From an uncultured Acidimicrobiales bacterium (GTDB taxonomy: Bacteria > Actinomycetota > Acidimicrobiia > Acidimicrobiales > SHLQ01): DNA of 64,000 bases. The notes below the pieces were generated by a model, which was given only the letters and a program-made list of their open reading frames with translations, was not told where the DNA came from and searched no databases. The stretch lies in assembly GCA_938038785.1 (NCBI GenBank), contig CALHTB010000061.1:1-64000 (forward strand), written 5' to 3'. The translations under genes were made by a program, and so were the position numbers. Shown in pieces: positions 34,413-43,833 of the stretch (the first letter of the stretch is position 1; every line of letters starts with the position of its first letter).

Positions 34413-35108
34413 ATGTCTGATTCAAAGCGAATTCTCATTCTGATGTCATCACACGACGAACTTGGCCTGTCTGGCAAGAAGACCGGTACCTGGTTCGAAG
34501 AGGTGGCAACGCCCTACTACGTGCTGCGAGAGGCTGGTCACGAAGTGGTGCTGGCGTCGCTCGACGGTGGCCATGCACCAATCGACCTGCTGAGCATGCA
34601 GGCACCGTTCACCACCCCCAACACCGATCGCTTCCTTGACGATCCGGTGGCCATGTTTGCGCTGCAGAACACCAACAGCCTTCGCACGATGAACACCAAC
34701 GACTTCGATGCGTTGTTCGTGCCCGGCGGCTACGGATTGCTCTGGGACCTCGCTGGAGACGCGCAGACAATCGCCATGCTCGAGCAGTTCTACGCTGACG
34801 AGAAGCCCATGGCGATGGTCTGCCACGGGCCGGCGGTTCTACGCGACGCGAAGAAGCCCGATGGAACCCCGTTGGTGAAAGGCGTGAATCTCACCGGCTT
34901 CAAGAACGATGAGGACATCGAACTTGACCTGCTCCGCCATCTTCTCTTCTCGCTTGAGGATGACCTTCAGATGCGGGGTGCGAACTACTCATCTTCGGAG
35001 AACAACTGGGATGTCAACATCGTCGTCGACGGCAACCTGCTCACCGGCCAGAACCCGGCCAGTGCGCCAGGCTTGGCCAAGCAGTTGGCTGAAGCCGTAG
35101 TTGGTTAG
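34413..35108 (+). CDS. DJ-1/PfpI superfamily protein, Hsp31-like
   Basis: A 231-residue class I glutamine amidotransferase-like protein. The nucleophile elbow reads AMVCHGPAVL with Cys before His-Gly-Pro, and the Glu/Gly region is FVPGGYGLLWDL. The start MSDSKRILILMSSHDELG and the inserted segment GKKTGTWFEEVATPYYVL match Hsp31/YhbO-type proteins, several of which act as glutathione-independent glyoxalases or chaperones against reactive carbonyls. It has a clear AAAGGAA ribosome site and a palindromic operator in its promoter. Confidence 0.88.
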   Translation: MSDSKRILILMSSHDELGLSGKKTGTWFEEVATPYYVLREAGHEVVLASLDGGHAPIDLLSMQAPFTTPNTDRFLDDPVAMFALQNTNSLRTMNTNDFDALFVPGGYGLLWDLAGDAQTIAMLEQFYADEKPMAMVCHGPAVLRDAKKPDGTPLVKGVNLTGFKNDEDIELDLLRHLLFSLEDDLQMRGANYSSSENNWDVNIVVDGNLLTGQNPASAPGLAKQLAEAVVG

Positions 35109-35231
35109 ACCGTGTAGATCCTCGCGATCAGAAAATTGAGATCTGGCGGGGTCGACTTCGCCCGCGGCCTCGCCACTCTCATCTCGCCCACGGTGTGCAC
35201 CGTCGCACACCTCACGAAAGCGGTTCAAAAC

Positions 35232-36218
35232 ATGAAACAACTCGCCCCTGTTGACAGCCTGACTATCGATGTGCTCGTCGACAATCACTCCGACGCCCTG
35301 TCGAGCGTTGCTCCGGGCATTACAAGCGAGTGGCAGCGAGCCCGCAACGCTGGTCACGCTGAACTCAGCGGCGATGGACACTGTTGTGCCAACCACGGAT
35401 TGTCACTGGTCGTAACTGCCCGCCGCGGCGCGACGACGCGCCGAGTCCTATTCGATGCTGGACCAGCGGCCGCATCCATCGACTACAACTCCGATCGGCT
35501 CGATCTCGACCTGCCACAGACCGATGCGGTTGTGCTCTCGCACGGCCACTGGGACCACGCTGGCGGCCTTCCCGCGGCGCTTCGACAGATTCGAGGGACG
35601 AGCGACAAGCGCGTACCCGTCTACTGCCACCCAGAGATGTGGCATCAACGGGCGCTACCACTTCCCGACGGAAGCCTGTTCCCCATAAAGCCGATCCCGA
35701 CTCGCGAAGAGTTAACCGAGGCAGGCGGCGACGTCGTAGTAACAACCGAGGAGCAGCTGATACTGGACGACATGTTCTACGTCAGCGACGAGATTGCTCG
35801 CCGGACCGACTACGAGCTCGGATTTCCCGGACACATGCGACGCCTTGGCGACGACCAACCCTGGGAGCCAGATCCGCAGCTCCTCGACGAGCGTTACCTG
35901 GCCGTCGATGTAGCGGGTCTAGGTCCAGTGGTGTTCTCGGCGTGCTCCCACGCCGGAATCGTCAACGTCCAACGCGACGCAGCCGACCGATTCGGTCAGC
36001 CGATCTACGCCCTGTGCGGAGGATTTCACTTGTCGGGTGGAAACGAGAAGATCATTGGGGCCACTGTCGATGACCTCGCGAACGCCGACGTTGCTGTGCT
36101 GCTCCCCGGTCATTGCACTGGGTGGCGTGCAGTAGCTGCACTCGATGCAGCGATGCCCGACGGCCGGGTCACCCCACTCGCCGTCGGGATGCGAATCGAG
36201 CTCCCATCCTCGACATGA
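35232..36218 (+). CDS. Metallo-beta-lactamase-fold hydrolase
   Basis: A 328-residue protein. The first strand and CANHGLSLVV lead to LFDAGP, then the metal motif S-H-G-H-W-D-H-A-G-G, a later H in YCHPEMW, and the C-terminal FSACSHAGIVN and LCGGFHLSGG. This is the MBL subgroup related to archaeal-type dihydropterin synthase-like (MptA-neighbour) and tmRNA-type hydrolases rather than classic glyoxalase II. The ATG at 35232 is favoured; 32 upstream in-frame residues are not conserved in type. It lies between the DJ-1-like and TetR genes in the same direction. Confidence 0.82.
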   Translation: MKQLAPVDSLTIDVLVDNHSDALSSVAPGITSEWQRARNAGHAELSGDGHCCANHGLSLVVTARRGATTRRVLFDAGPAAASIDYNSDRLDLDLPQTDAVVLSHGHWDHAGGLPAALRQIRGTSDKRVPVYCHPEMWHQRALPLPDGSLFPIKPIPTREELTEAGGDVVVTTEEQLILDDMFYVSDEIARRTDYELGFPGHMRRLGDDQPWEPDPQLLDERYLAVDVAGLGPVVFSACSHAGIVNVQRDAADRFGQPIYALCGGFHLSGGNEKIIGATVDDLANADVAVLLPGHCTGWRAVAALDAAMPDGRVTPLAVGMRIELPSST

Positions 36219-36274
36219 CGTAGGAATCCTGCGGCACCGGCTTAGTAGACTTGAACGTTCGAGGAGCCTCACAC

Positions 36275-36853
36275 ATGGCACAACCATCTGGACGTCCGAT
36301 CAAGGAAGAGCTGATTGTGGCGGCCCAACATCTCATCCAAGACGTCGGCGTTAGCGACTTTAGCTACGCCGACCTTGCAGAAACTGTCGAGGTGACCAAG
36401 GCGTCGATCCATTACCATTTCGCTCGCAAAGACGACCTCGTCGCAGCGGTGTTGACCGATTATTGCGAGCGGTTCGACGACCAGGTGGAGGCGATTCCAC
36501 CGGGGAGTGTGGCCGACCGAATCGGGGCCTACGCGAAGTTGTTCGACGTCAGCGCGAACGACGGTCTCATGTGCCCATGCGGAACAATCGCGATGGAATG
36601 GGGAGCGGTTGGCGAGGTCTCGCAACAGTGTGTCGAACGCTTCTTCGCTACGCAGTCCGCGTGGTTAACCGCCGAGGTACAGGCTGGACTTGATGCTGGA
36701 GAGTTGACCGGTGAAATAGATCCAGCGTTAGTCGGGGTCGGGATTCTCTCAGCCCTAGAAGGTGCCGTGCTCATCAATCGAGCAGGTACGTCTGTCGAGC
36801 CTTCGGCCATCGTCAAGGGCCTCATGGCAGCGTTGGTCAAAGCACCTGCGTAG
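36275..36853 (+). CDS. TetR-family regulator with conserved-position cysteines
   Basis: A 192-residue regulator with AGGAG upstream. The helix-turn-helix is at about 12-58 (DFSYADLAETVEVTKASIHY followed by HFARKDDL). In the ligand domain, C100-P-C102-G-T-I-A-M-E occupies the place where NemR-like relatives carry a Cys used for electrophile sensing. TTAGTAGACTT just upstream of the gene resembles a half-site of the palindrome at 34365-34384. Regulation of the DJ-1/MBL genes is inferred. Confidence 0.85.
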   Translation: MAQPSGRPIKEELIVAAQHLIQDVGVSDFSYADLAETVEVTKASIHYHFARKDDLVAAVLTDYCERFDDQVEAIPPGSVADRIGAYAKLFDVSANDGLMCPCGTIAMEWGAVGEVSQQCVERFFATQSAWLTAEVQAGLDAGELTGEIDPALVGVGILSALEGAVLINRAGTSVEPSAIVKGLMAALVKAPA

Positions 36854-36870
36854 ACGCCTGAGCTGTAGAA

Positions 36871-37341
36871 CTACTCCTCGGCGCTCCCGAGGAAAGAGCC
36901 TGCCGCCATATCGGAAGCCGACGCCCAGATGGGATGCACCCGAATCAAAACCTGAGCGGCGTCACCCAGCTCCTCGCACCATGTCTGTCCCAGAGTCGGA
37001 CCGAGGTAGCGAGTGGCACAACGGCGATACGAGTCGGTGAGGCCATCGGTCCGTTCGAGGTTGACCGTTCCTCTAATGCGGACACTTCGGTAGGGAAAGG
37101 TCTCGGTGTCGATCGTGACCATCACCGAAGTACCCGTTTCCAAATCAGCCACCTTCTTGGCCTGAGCGAAGGTCGAGAGAAGAAGTTCGTTCTCGCTCCA
37201 CTCGAACCACATCGGCGCGACGTAGGGTTCGCCGGTTGTGCCAACCCAACTCAGGCGAGCCGGAATCCGCGACTCCAACAGGAGCAGCGTCGAGCGAGAC
37301 GGCGCTGCAAGGGCCGCTGGGATGTCCAAAGGTGTTGTCAT
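36871..37341 (-). CDS. Pyridoxamine 5'-phosphate oxidase-like protein
   Basis: A 156-residue split-barrel flavin/F420-binding protein. Typical strands are RIPARLSWVGTTGEPYVAPM, NELLLSTFAQAKKVADL and VMVTIDTETFPYRSVRIRG. It is convergent with the TetR gene, 17 bases away. The ATG at 37341 is preferred to an upstream in-frame start whose extra residues are Pro/Arg-rich. The 230 bases upstream hold no gene I can support; a GACCC/GGGTC hairpin lies at 37501-37518. Confidence 0.8.
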   Translation of the reverse strand: MTTPLDIPAALAAPSRSTLLLLESRIPARLSWVGTTGEPYVAPMWFEWSENELLLSTFAQAKKVADLETGTSVMVTIDTETFPYRSVRIRGTVNLERTDGLTDSYRRCATRYLGPTLGQTWCEELGDAAQVLIRVHPIWASASDMAAGSFLGSAEE

Positions 37342-37571
37342 GTTCTGGGTCCGCTCTTCTGAAGGTGGCCTGTGTGGCCTGGCCGAGAGGCCCACCCTAG
37401 GGCTTCGCCCAAAAGCGTGTGTCTAGGGGCTAGATCCGAGATAGATCGTGATTCGTAGGCACCACCGCAATTTTGAGAGGTCGCATCTATAGCGATTAAG
37501 GACCCTAATATTGGGGTCGATAGGTTCGTTCCGGCAGTGACGGGACTGGCGGAATTTGTCCGGCGAGGATC

Positions 37572-39905
37572 ATGACCACACTACGAGCGGGATCGAGGGC
37601 GTTACCTCTAGCTGCAGCCGCAGCCTTAGCCGTCGCGATGCTGTTGATAGCGGGCTTGGTCGCCATGGCCACCGGCCTGCGAGATAGCGCAGACGAGCGG
37701 GCGGAGGTGTCTGACGTGGTCGAAGCCATCGCTGCCGAATCGGCGGCGGTCACCAACGGTTACTTCGCCGGGCCCGAGTCGGTGGCTCACGTCGTGGCCG
37801 GCTCGCTCGAACGTGAGCTGTCCGAAGATGCCATCATCGATCTTCTGCGGAACCTCACCGAATCGCAGCCAAACGTCGACGGCACTTTCGTTGGGTATCC
37901 CGATGGCAGTTTCATCGACGTCAGGCGAGAGATAGAGATCGGCTCGGATGGGTTTCGGGTCAAGACCATCGAGGTCACCAACCGGCAGAGATCGGTCAAC
38001 GTGGAGATCATCAAGCCTGGGGGCGGAACCGTTGATTCGTTCGCGCTTGCGAACGACACTTTTGACCCGCGAAGCCGCCCCTGGTACTCGGGCGTTCAAC
38101 GCGCTGACGAGCACTGGACCGAACCCTATGTCTTCTTCACGAGCAACGAACCTGGTATCACCTACAGCGTCCCAGTTCGTGACGAAACGGGCTCGAGCGT
38201 GGCAGTTGTTGGTGTCGACATTCGCTTGACAGATCTGCAGGAGTTCCTCACACAACGCCAGCCGAGTGTCAACGGCGGCGCCGCGGTCATCAACGCCGAT
38301 GGCGAACTCGTGGCAGGAACAACTCAGCTGCTCGACGACGGCAGGGGTGACCTTGCGATCGACCGACTTCTGGCCAATGCAAGCGAACCCGGTGCCGGCG
38401 AACTTGCGCCCGTTCGGGTCGAAGGCGAAGTGTCACGCGTAGTTGTCGGCAGACGCGTCGGCGCTGGTGGAGGTCAGCTGCTGGTTGTCGACGCTCCCGA
38501 AGACGATTTCCTTCAAGGCATCAGATCGAGCAGGCGCGGCTACGCATTGCTCGCCACCACCTTGGGTCTCGTTGGCATTTTGCTACTTGGCCTCGGCGCC
38601 GGGTTGATCGGCCGATACCTCAGCGCGCTGGGGAAGCTCGCACGCACCGATCCGTTAACCGGACTCCTGAACCGAGCTGCGCTGTCTGAGGACATGTCGA
38701 CTGCACTCGACGACGCACGAGACCTCGCGGTGATGGCCGTCGACCTCGATGACTTCAAGCTCGTCAACGATCAGTTCGGACATGAGGGCGGCGATCGAGC
38801 TCTCACTCGTGTGGCCCACCAGCTGGTTTCTGCCGCGCCCGCCGACGCACTCATCGGCCGGCTAGGTGGTGACGAATTTTGCATCGTTCTCATCGACAGT
38901 GCCCGACCCACTGAAGTCCTTCATTCCGTGATCCACGCTGCGGCTGGCCAGGTGGAGGCCGACGGGTACACCTTCGATCTCGAACTGAGTGCGGGATTTA
39001 CCGTGTCGACCCCCGCCAACCCCCGGACTGCCCCCGAACTGTTCCGCCTCGCCGACACGGCGATGTACGAAGCAAAGGCAAGAAAGGGTACGACCATCAT
39101 TCAGTTCGACGAAGCAATGCACTTGCAATGGCATCGTGATGACGAGCGCAGAACTGCGCTCGAGGCTGCGATCGCCAACGGCGAACTAGAGGTCCACTTC
39201 CAACCCGAGTTCGACCTGCTCCACAACGTAGTTGTCGGTGCCGAAGCACTGCTCCGATGGAACCACCCGAACCGCGGATTGATCGCGGCCTCCGAATTCA
39301 TCGAGGATCTAGAACGATTTGGGTTGCTTCCCGAACTGCTGAACACCGTCTTCTCAGCCGCTGAGCAACTCGCTGTATGCATCCCGAGGGAGCGGCCCTT
39401 CGTCATTCGGCTGAACATGTCGGACGCTCAATTGCTAGACCCAAGCCTCATCACGCATCTCGAGCATCTGGACGAGTTGACGCACGTAAGGGTGACGTTG
39501 GAGGTCAACGAACAGACGATGATCGGTGCAAACCCGAAGATGCAATCGGTCTTCGAGAAGATCCGACGAACCGGCACACAGATCGGCCTCGACAACTTCG
39601 GTATGGGGTCGATATCGCTAGCTGAGCTACAAACGCTTCCCGTGGACCTCTTTAAGATTGATCGGCTCTTCCTCGACGAACTCGGCCAGGGCGACCCGGC
39701 CAAGAGCATCGCCGCAGTTCTATCGAACCTGGCTGATGTGCTCAACATCGAAATCGTCGCCGAAGGCATCGAAACGACCGAACAACAGCAAGCACTGCTG
39801 GCCGTTGGCTGCAATCGGGGCCAGGGCTATCTCCTCGGTCGCCCAGTTCACATCGATGCGTTCGTCGACCAGTGGTCATCTAAGCGATCTCAACCCGCGG
39901 CGTAG
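37572..39905 (+). CDS. Membrane dCache-GGDEF-EAL signalling protein, EAL probably degenerate
   Basis: A 777-residue protein. An N-terminal helix (LPLAAAAALAVAMLLIAGLVAMA) and a second at about 320-345 bracket an extracytoplasmic dCache sensor that contains the RPWYSG phrase. The GGDEF domain has the intact motif RLGGDEF (about 430-436), so c-di-GMP synthesis is likely. The EAL domain keeps EALLRW, the metal Asn in RLNMSD, KIDRL, EGIE and GCNRGQG, but the DDFGTG loop is changed to LDNFGMG, which may reduce hydrolysis. GAGGATC precedes the ATG. Confidence 0.88.
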   Translation: MTTLRAGSRALPLAAAAALAVAMLLIAGLVAMATGLRDSADERAEVSDVVEAIAAESAAVTNGYFAGPESVAHVVAGSLERELSEDAIIDLLRNLTESQPNVDGTFVGYPDGSFIDVRREIEIGSDGFRVKTIEVTNRQRSVNVEIIKPGGGTVDSFALANDTFDPRSRPWYSGVQRADEHWTEPYVFFTSNEPGITYSVPVRDETGSSVAVVGVDIRLTDLQEFLTQRQPSVNGGAAVINADGELVAGTTQLLDDGRGDLAIDRLLANASEPGAGELAPVRVEGEVSRVVVGRRVGAGGGQLLVVDAPEDDFLQGIRSSRRGYALLATTLGLVGILLLGLGAGLIGRYLSALGKLARTDPLTGLLNRAALSEDMSTALDDARDLAVMAVDLDDFKLVNDQFGHEGGDRALTRVAHQLVSAAPADALIGRLGGDEFCIVLIDSARPTEVLHSVIHAAAGQVEADGYTFDLELSAGFTVSTPANPRTAPELFRLADTAMYEAKARKGTTIIQFDEAMHLQWHRDDERRTALEAAIANGELEVHFQPEFDLLHNVVVGAEALLRWNHPNRGLIAASEFIEDLERFGLLPELLNTVFSAAEQLAVCIPRERPFVIRLNMSDAQLLDPSLITHLEHLDELTHVRVTLEVNEQTMIGANPKMQSVFEKIRRTGTQIGLDNFGMGSISLAELQTLPVDLFKIDRLFLDELGQGDPAKSIAAVLSNLADVLNIEIVAEGIETTEQQQALLAVGCNRGQGYLLGRPVHIDAFVDQWSSKRSQPAA

Positions 39906-39947
39906 ATCACGTTCGCCGAGCATGACAATGCCACCCGCTAAATACCG

Positions 39948-41270
39948 GTGGGTGGCAGACTGCGTAACGTGACTCTGCACATACGCGCCTCCGTATTCCA
40001 GACGCCCAACCGTCACGAATTCGAATACCTCGACGACGTGGTAATTGCAGTTGACGCTGGAGAGATCAGCTCGATCACGCCCGCAGCCCACTTCGAAGGC
40101 CGCATCGATGTCACACTCGAAGCAAACACGGTGCTCATTCCGGGCTTAATCGACCTGCACATTCACGCACCGCAGTGGCCCCAGCTCGGCACCGGGTACG
40201 ACGTTCCGCTCGACGAGTGGCTCTTCGAGTACACGTTCCCAATCGAAGCGAAGTGTGCCGACACCGCCTATGCCCAGGAGGTGTGGGGTGACATGGTTCC
40301 GGCTCTTCTCGCCAACGGCACGACCACCGCGGTCTACTACGGCAGCGTGCATGTCGCCGCCACAACTGCGCTGGCCGAGACATGCATCCGCCACGGTCAA
40401 CGGGCCTGGGTGGGCCGGACCGCCATGGATCACCCGGAAGGCACGCCCGACTACTACCGCGATGAATCTGCCGAGGTCGGGCTCGCGGCCAGCCGAGAGT
40501 CGATCGACGCCATCACCGCGCTCGACGACCCGCACTCGCTCGTCGCTCCGATCATCACCCCGCGCTTCATCCCAGCTTGTACCGACGAACTGCTCGAGGG
40601 GCTGGCCAAGCTCGCGGCCGAAACCGGCTACCTCATCCAGACTCACTGCTCGGAGAATGACTGGGAGCACGGCTATGTGCTCGACCGGCACGGGGTGAGC
40701 GACACGACATCGCTCGATCGCATTGGGTTGCTTCGCGAGTCGACGGTGCTTGCCCATGGATGTCTGCTCGGAGATGACGACCTTGCCCTCATCGCTGAAC
40801 GTGGTGCTGGAGTTGCGCACTGTCCGTTGAGCAACGTGTACTTCGGCGACGCCGTGTTCCCCACCCGCCGAGCGCTCGATGCCGGAGTGCGCGTTGGCCT
40901 CGGCACCGACATCGCCGGGGGTCCAAGCGCGTCGCTGATTGCGCAGGCCGCCCGAGCGGTCGACGTATCGCGTCATCTCGAAAACGGAGTCGATCAGCGC
41001 TTGCCTGCCAGCGAGCGCGGTGTCGACAACAGCCGCATCGACGCAACAACTGCGTTCTACCTCGCAACCCTTGGTGGCGCGGAAGTACTCGACGCACCAC
41101 TTGGACTGCTCGCACCCGGACGACAATTTGATGCTGTGGCTGTATCGATGGCAGGCATCGACACCCTGCCTGGCCACGACACCACAAGCCGGCGATTTGA
41201 AAGGCTCGTCCGCCTGGGAGGTCGACGAGACATCGGCGCAGTCTGGGTCGCTGGCCGACAAGTGCGTTGA
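39948..41270 (+). CDS. guaD: Guanine deaminase-like amidohydrolase
   Basis: A 440-residue TIM-barrel amidohydrolase. Zinc-site motifs: H-I-H in LIPGLIDLHIHAPQW, the family phrase QTHCSENDWEHGY, VLAHGCLL, and D in GLGTDIAGGPS. AHCPLSNVYFG is typical of guanine deaminases, which turn guanine into xanthine. It is 42 bases after one GGDEF-EAL gene and 44 bases before another, in the same direction. GTG start; a second GTG seven codons later is possible. Confidence 0.85.
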   Translation: MGGRLRNVTLHIRASVFQTPNRHEFEYLDDVVIAVDAGEISSITPAAHFEGRIDVTLEANTVLIPGLIDLHIHAPQWPQLGTGYDVPLDEWLFEYTFPIEAKCADTAYAQEVWGDMVPALLANGTTTAVYYGSVHVAATTALAETCIRHGQRAWVGRTAMDHPEGTPDYYRDESAEVGLAASRESIDAITALDDPHSLVAPIITPRFIPACTDELLEGLAKLAAETGYLIQTHCSENDWEHGYVLDRHGVSDTTSLDRIGLLRESTVLAHGCLLGDDDLALIAERGAGVAHCPLSNVYFGDAVFPTRRALDAGVRVGLGTDIAGGPSASLIAQAARAVDVSRHLENGVDQRLPASERGVDNSRIDATTAFYLATLGGAEVLDAPLGLLAPGRQFDAVAVSMAGIDTLPGHDTTSRRFERLVRLGGRRDIGAVWVAGRQVR

Positions 41271-41314
41271 CAATCGCATCTCAATTTCGACAGCCACTTA
41301 GCCGATAGAGGGAT

Positions 41315-43774
41315 GTGGCGACCGAAACACTCATGCGGCGCGAGGCGGCCCGTTCAGCGCTATCTCGAAACCCAATCGTTCAAGAGGCTGTTCGCGCAGC
41401 TTCTGCGATCGCCGTCGGAGGCGCGGAGGTCGTGATCTTCAATGACGGTCACGTGTACGTTGCCGCAACCAGCTCGACCGTAGGCGTGTTGATGCCACGA
41501 GAATTGACAGCGGCCGAAGTCGGCTTGCTTGCGTTGGCGGACTCGGGTCAACGCCTCACGAGCATCCATGACACACACTCGTTTGCTACACCGATCACCG
41601 ATGGCGACGGTGAGCTCGTTGCATCGCTCACCGCCTTTTGCGACGCCGAGCCCCTTCCAGACGTCATGCATGCACTAGCGCGAATTGTTGCGAGTGAGCT
41701 AACCGCAAGTGCCACGGATGCGGACTTCTATGAGTCGGTCCTTCAGGGCCTCCGCGATCCGGTATTCGTGCTGCGGTCAGACCTGAGCATCAGGTGGGTA
41801 AGCATCGGAGTGACCTCTCTGCTGAACCTGACTCCCTCAGAACTCGTGGGCGAATCAGCGGCAGACCTTGTCCATCCCGACGATCTCGCGAAGGCGCTCG
41901 ACTCGGTCGTGCGAATTTCGCAGGGACTTGCAATCACCCGCATCGTTGTGCGCATCAGATCCGGCGCCGGGTCCTATGTTCCTGTCGAGATCACGGGCGT
42001 CGATCACTCCTCGAATTCGACGATCGACGGCATCGTCCTGAGCCTTCGAGACGCGCAATATGACGGTGAGCTGGCCGCCCAAGTTGACACTGCCCGCCGC
42101 TTCTCCCGCGCCATCATCGATAGCTTGCGCGATGGGATCGTTGCCACCGACCGCTTCGGCACCGTGATCGTGGCAAACGAGATCGCCCGGGCAATGTTCA
42201 GCATCGACCTCGACACACCGCCAGCTCAGCTCTCGGCGAGTGACTTCACGCTTCTCACCTCACAAGGCCAGAGCTACACGCCACTGGAGGAACGCCATGA
42301 AGATGAGATCGTGTGTCCGGTTGTCACCAATACGGGTGAGCTCCTTCACGTCACCGCCACCCAGCACGCCGTCAACGCCGACGGTGAGGACGCTATGGGC
42401 AAGGTGTTTGTCTTCCATGACGTCACCACCGAACAGCTCGCTGCCGAAGAACTCCGAACCCAAGCACTTCACGACCAGCTAACGGGTCTCGCGAACCGTC
42501 GCCAACTCGAACAGCGACTGACAGAGCTCGCCAGCAGTTCTGAACAGGTGCCTGTGGCAGCGTGCTTTATCGACCTCGACAACTTCAAGCTCGTCAATGA
42601 CAACTATGGCCACCGGGCAGGCGATCAACTCGTCCGCGTGGCCGCCGAACGACTTCGACACGAGCTTGGCAACGACGATCTTCTGGTTCGCCAGGGCGGC
42701 GATGAATTCGTCGCTCTGCTCGTTGGCATCGAAGATCTCGTCGAAGCTCGAGCAATCGCCGAGCGTTGTCGTATCGCACTTGCTCATGCGTACGAATTTG
42801 GCGACGATCGCTTCGACGTGACCACCTCCATTGGTGTGGCCTTAGCCCAAGCTGGTGAGCTCGACGCCGATGAGCTCTTACAGCAGGCAGACATTGCCCT
42901 GTACTCCGCGAAGAACCGCGGTCGAAACCGTGTCGAGCTCTTCGACGCGGCACTCGCTGAGGTCGTGAGCACCGAAGATCGACAACGACGGATCCTTCGC
43001 GATGCCCTCAACGAGGGTCGGCTGATCATGCATTTTCAGCCGTTGGTGATGGCGCACACCGGGAAAACGACGGGCTATGAAGCGTTGGCCCGAATTCGGA
43101 CGCGAGAAGGGGACCTCATTGGTCCGGGTCAATTCATTGACGCCATCTCGAACACCGGCCTCATGTGGGACCTCGATCGCGCCGCGTTCGTCCTCTCGTG
43201 CCAAGCCGCGGAAATGCTTGCCCGAATCAACCCCGACCGCCCACCGTATGTCGCATGCAATTTCTCGTCGGTCAGCCTCACCCACCCTGAGTTCGTCGGC
43301 TTCATCTCCGAAGCGGTCGAGAACGCGGGCATAACACCGGCTCTGATCACTATCGAAATCACCGAGAGCGCCGCCTTTGATGTAGGTATCGACAGTCTGA
43401 AGACGTTGGTCGAACTCAACGAGCTCGGCTTCCGGCTCTCGCTAGACGACTTTGGCACCGGCTACTCGTCGCTTGCCCACCTGCGTGACCTGCCCATCTC
43501 CACGGTGAAAGTGGATCGAAGCTTCATCACCAAGCTCGGCAACAACGCTAGTGAACGAGCGATCGCAGAAGCGGTCGTCTCGTTAGCTAACGACCTGGAT
43601 CTCTCGGTTGTCGCTGAAGGCGTCGAGAACGAAGAGCACTTGTCGCACGTTCGAACCCTTGGCTTCCGTGTGGTGCAGGGTTGGCATTATGCACCAGCGT
43701 TAAGCCTCTCTGATTGTCTTCAAGACTGGACCGACACGATCAGCGAAGCACCATCTCGGCCGACACGTCGGTGA
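41315..43774 (+). CDS. PAS-GGDEF-EAL cyclic-di-GMP signalling protein, cytoplasmic
   Basis: An 819-residue protein without membrane segments. Residues about 25-130 read as a GAF-like region, about 145-250 and 270-380 as two PAS domains (SVLQGLRDPVFVLRSDLSI; IIDSLRDGIVATDRFGTVIV). The GGDEF domain has LDNFKLVNDNYGH and the intact RQGGDEF; the EAL domain has YEALARI, CNFSSVSL, EITES, DDFGTGYSS, KVDRSF and EGVEN, so both activities appear possible. The start is a GTG; ATG at 41333 is an alternative. Part of a three-gene set with guanine deaminase. Confidence 0.9.
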   Translation: MATETLMRREAARSALSRNPIVQEAVRAASAIAVGGAEVVIFNDGHVYVAATSSTVGVLMPRELTAAEVGLLALADSGQRLTSIHDTHSFATPITDGDGELVASLTAFCDAEPLPDVMHALARIVASELTASATDADFYESVLQGLRDPVFVLRSDLSIRWVSIGVTSLLNLTPSELVGESAADLVHPDDLAKALDSVVRISQGLAITRIVVRIRSGAGSYVPVEITGVDHSSNSTIDGIVLSLRDAQYDGELAAQVDTARRFSRAIIDSLRDGIVATDRFGTVIVANEIARAMFSIDLDTPPAQLSASDFTLLTSQGQSYTPLEERHEDEIVCPVVTNTGELLHVTATQHAVNADGEDAMGKVFVFHDVTTEQLAAEELRTQALHDQLTGLANRRQLEQRLTELASSSEQVPVAACFIDLDNFKLVNDNYGHRAGDQLVRVAAERLRHELGNDDLLVRQGGDEFVALLVGIEDLVEARAIAERCRIALAHAYEFGDDRFDVTTSIGVALAQAGELDADELLQQADIALYSAKNRGRNRVELFDAALAEVVSTEDRQRRILRDALNEGRLIMHFQPLVMAHTGKTTGYEALARIRTREGDLIGPGQFIDAISNTGLMWDLDRAAFVLSCQAAEMLARINPDRPPYVACNFSSVSLTHPEFVGFISEAVENAGITPALITIEITESAAFDVGIDSLKTLVELNELGFRLSLDDFGTGYSSLAHLRDLPISTVKVDRSFITKLGNNASERAIAEAVVSLANDLDLSVVAEGVENEEHLSHVRTLGFRVVQGWHYAPALSLSDCLQDWTDTISEAPSRPTRR

Positions 43775-43833
43775 ATCGGCTGCATGGAGTGAGTTCGACG
43801 GCGTTCTCGGGCTAACGTCGCCAGGACGCTGCT

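Noticed and set aside
37375-37430. TGGCCGAGAGGCCC, which resembles a tRNA-Ser/Leu D-arm
   Set aside because: No matching acceptor stem, anticodon loop or T-arm (no GGTTCGANTCC) follows within tRNA distance.
40146-41297. 383-codon minus frame opposite the guanine deaminase gene
   Set aside because: Shadow of a high-GC gene; no recognisable fold, and it runs against strong deaminase motifs.
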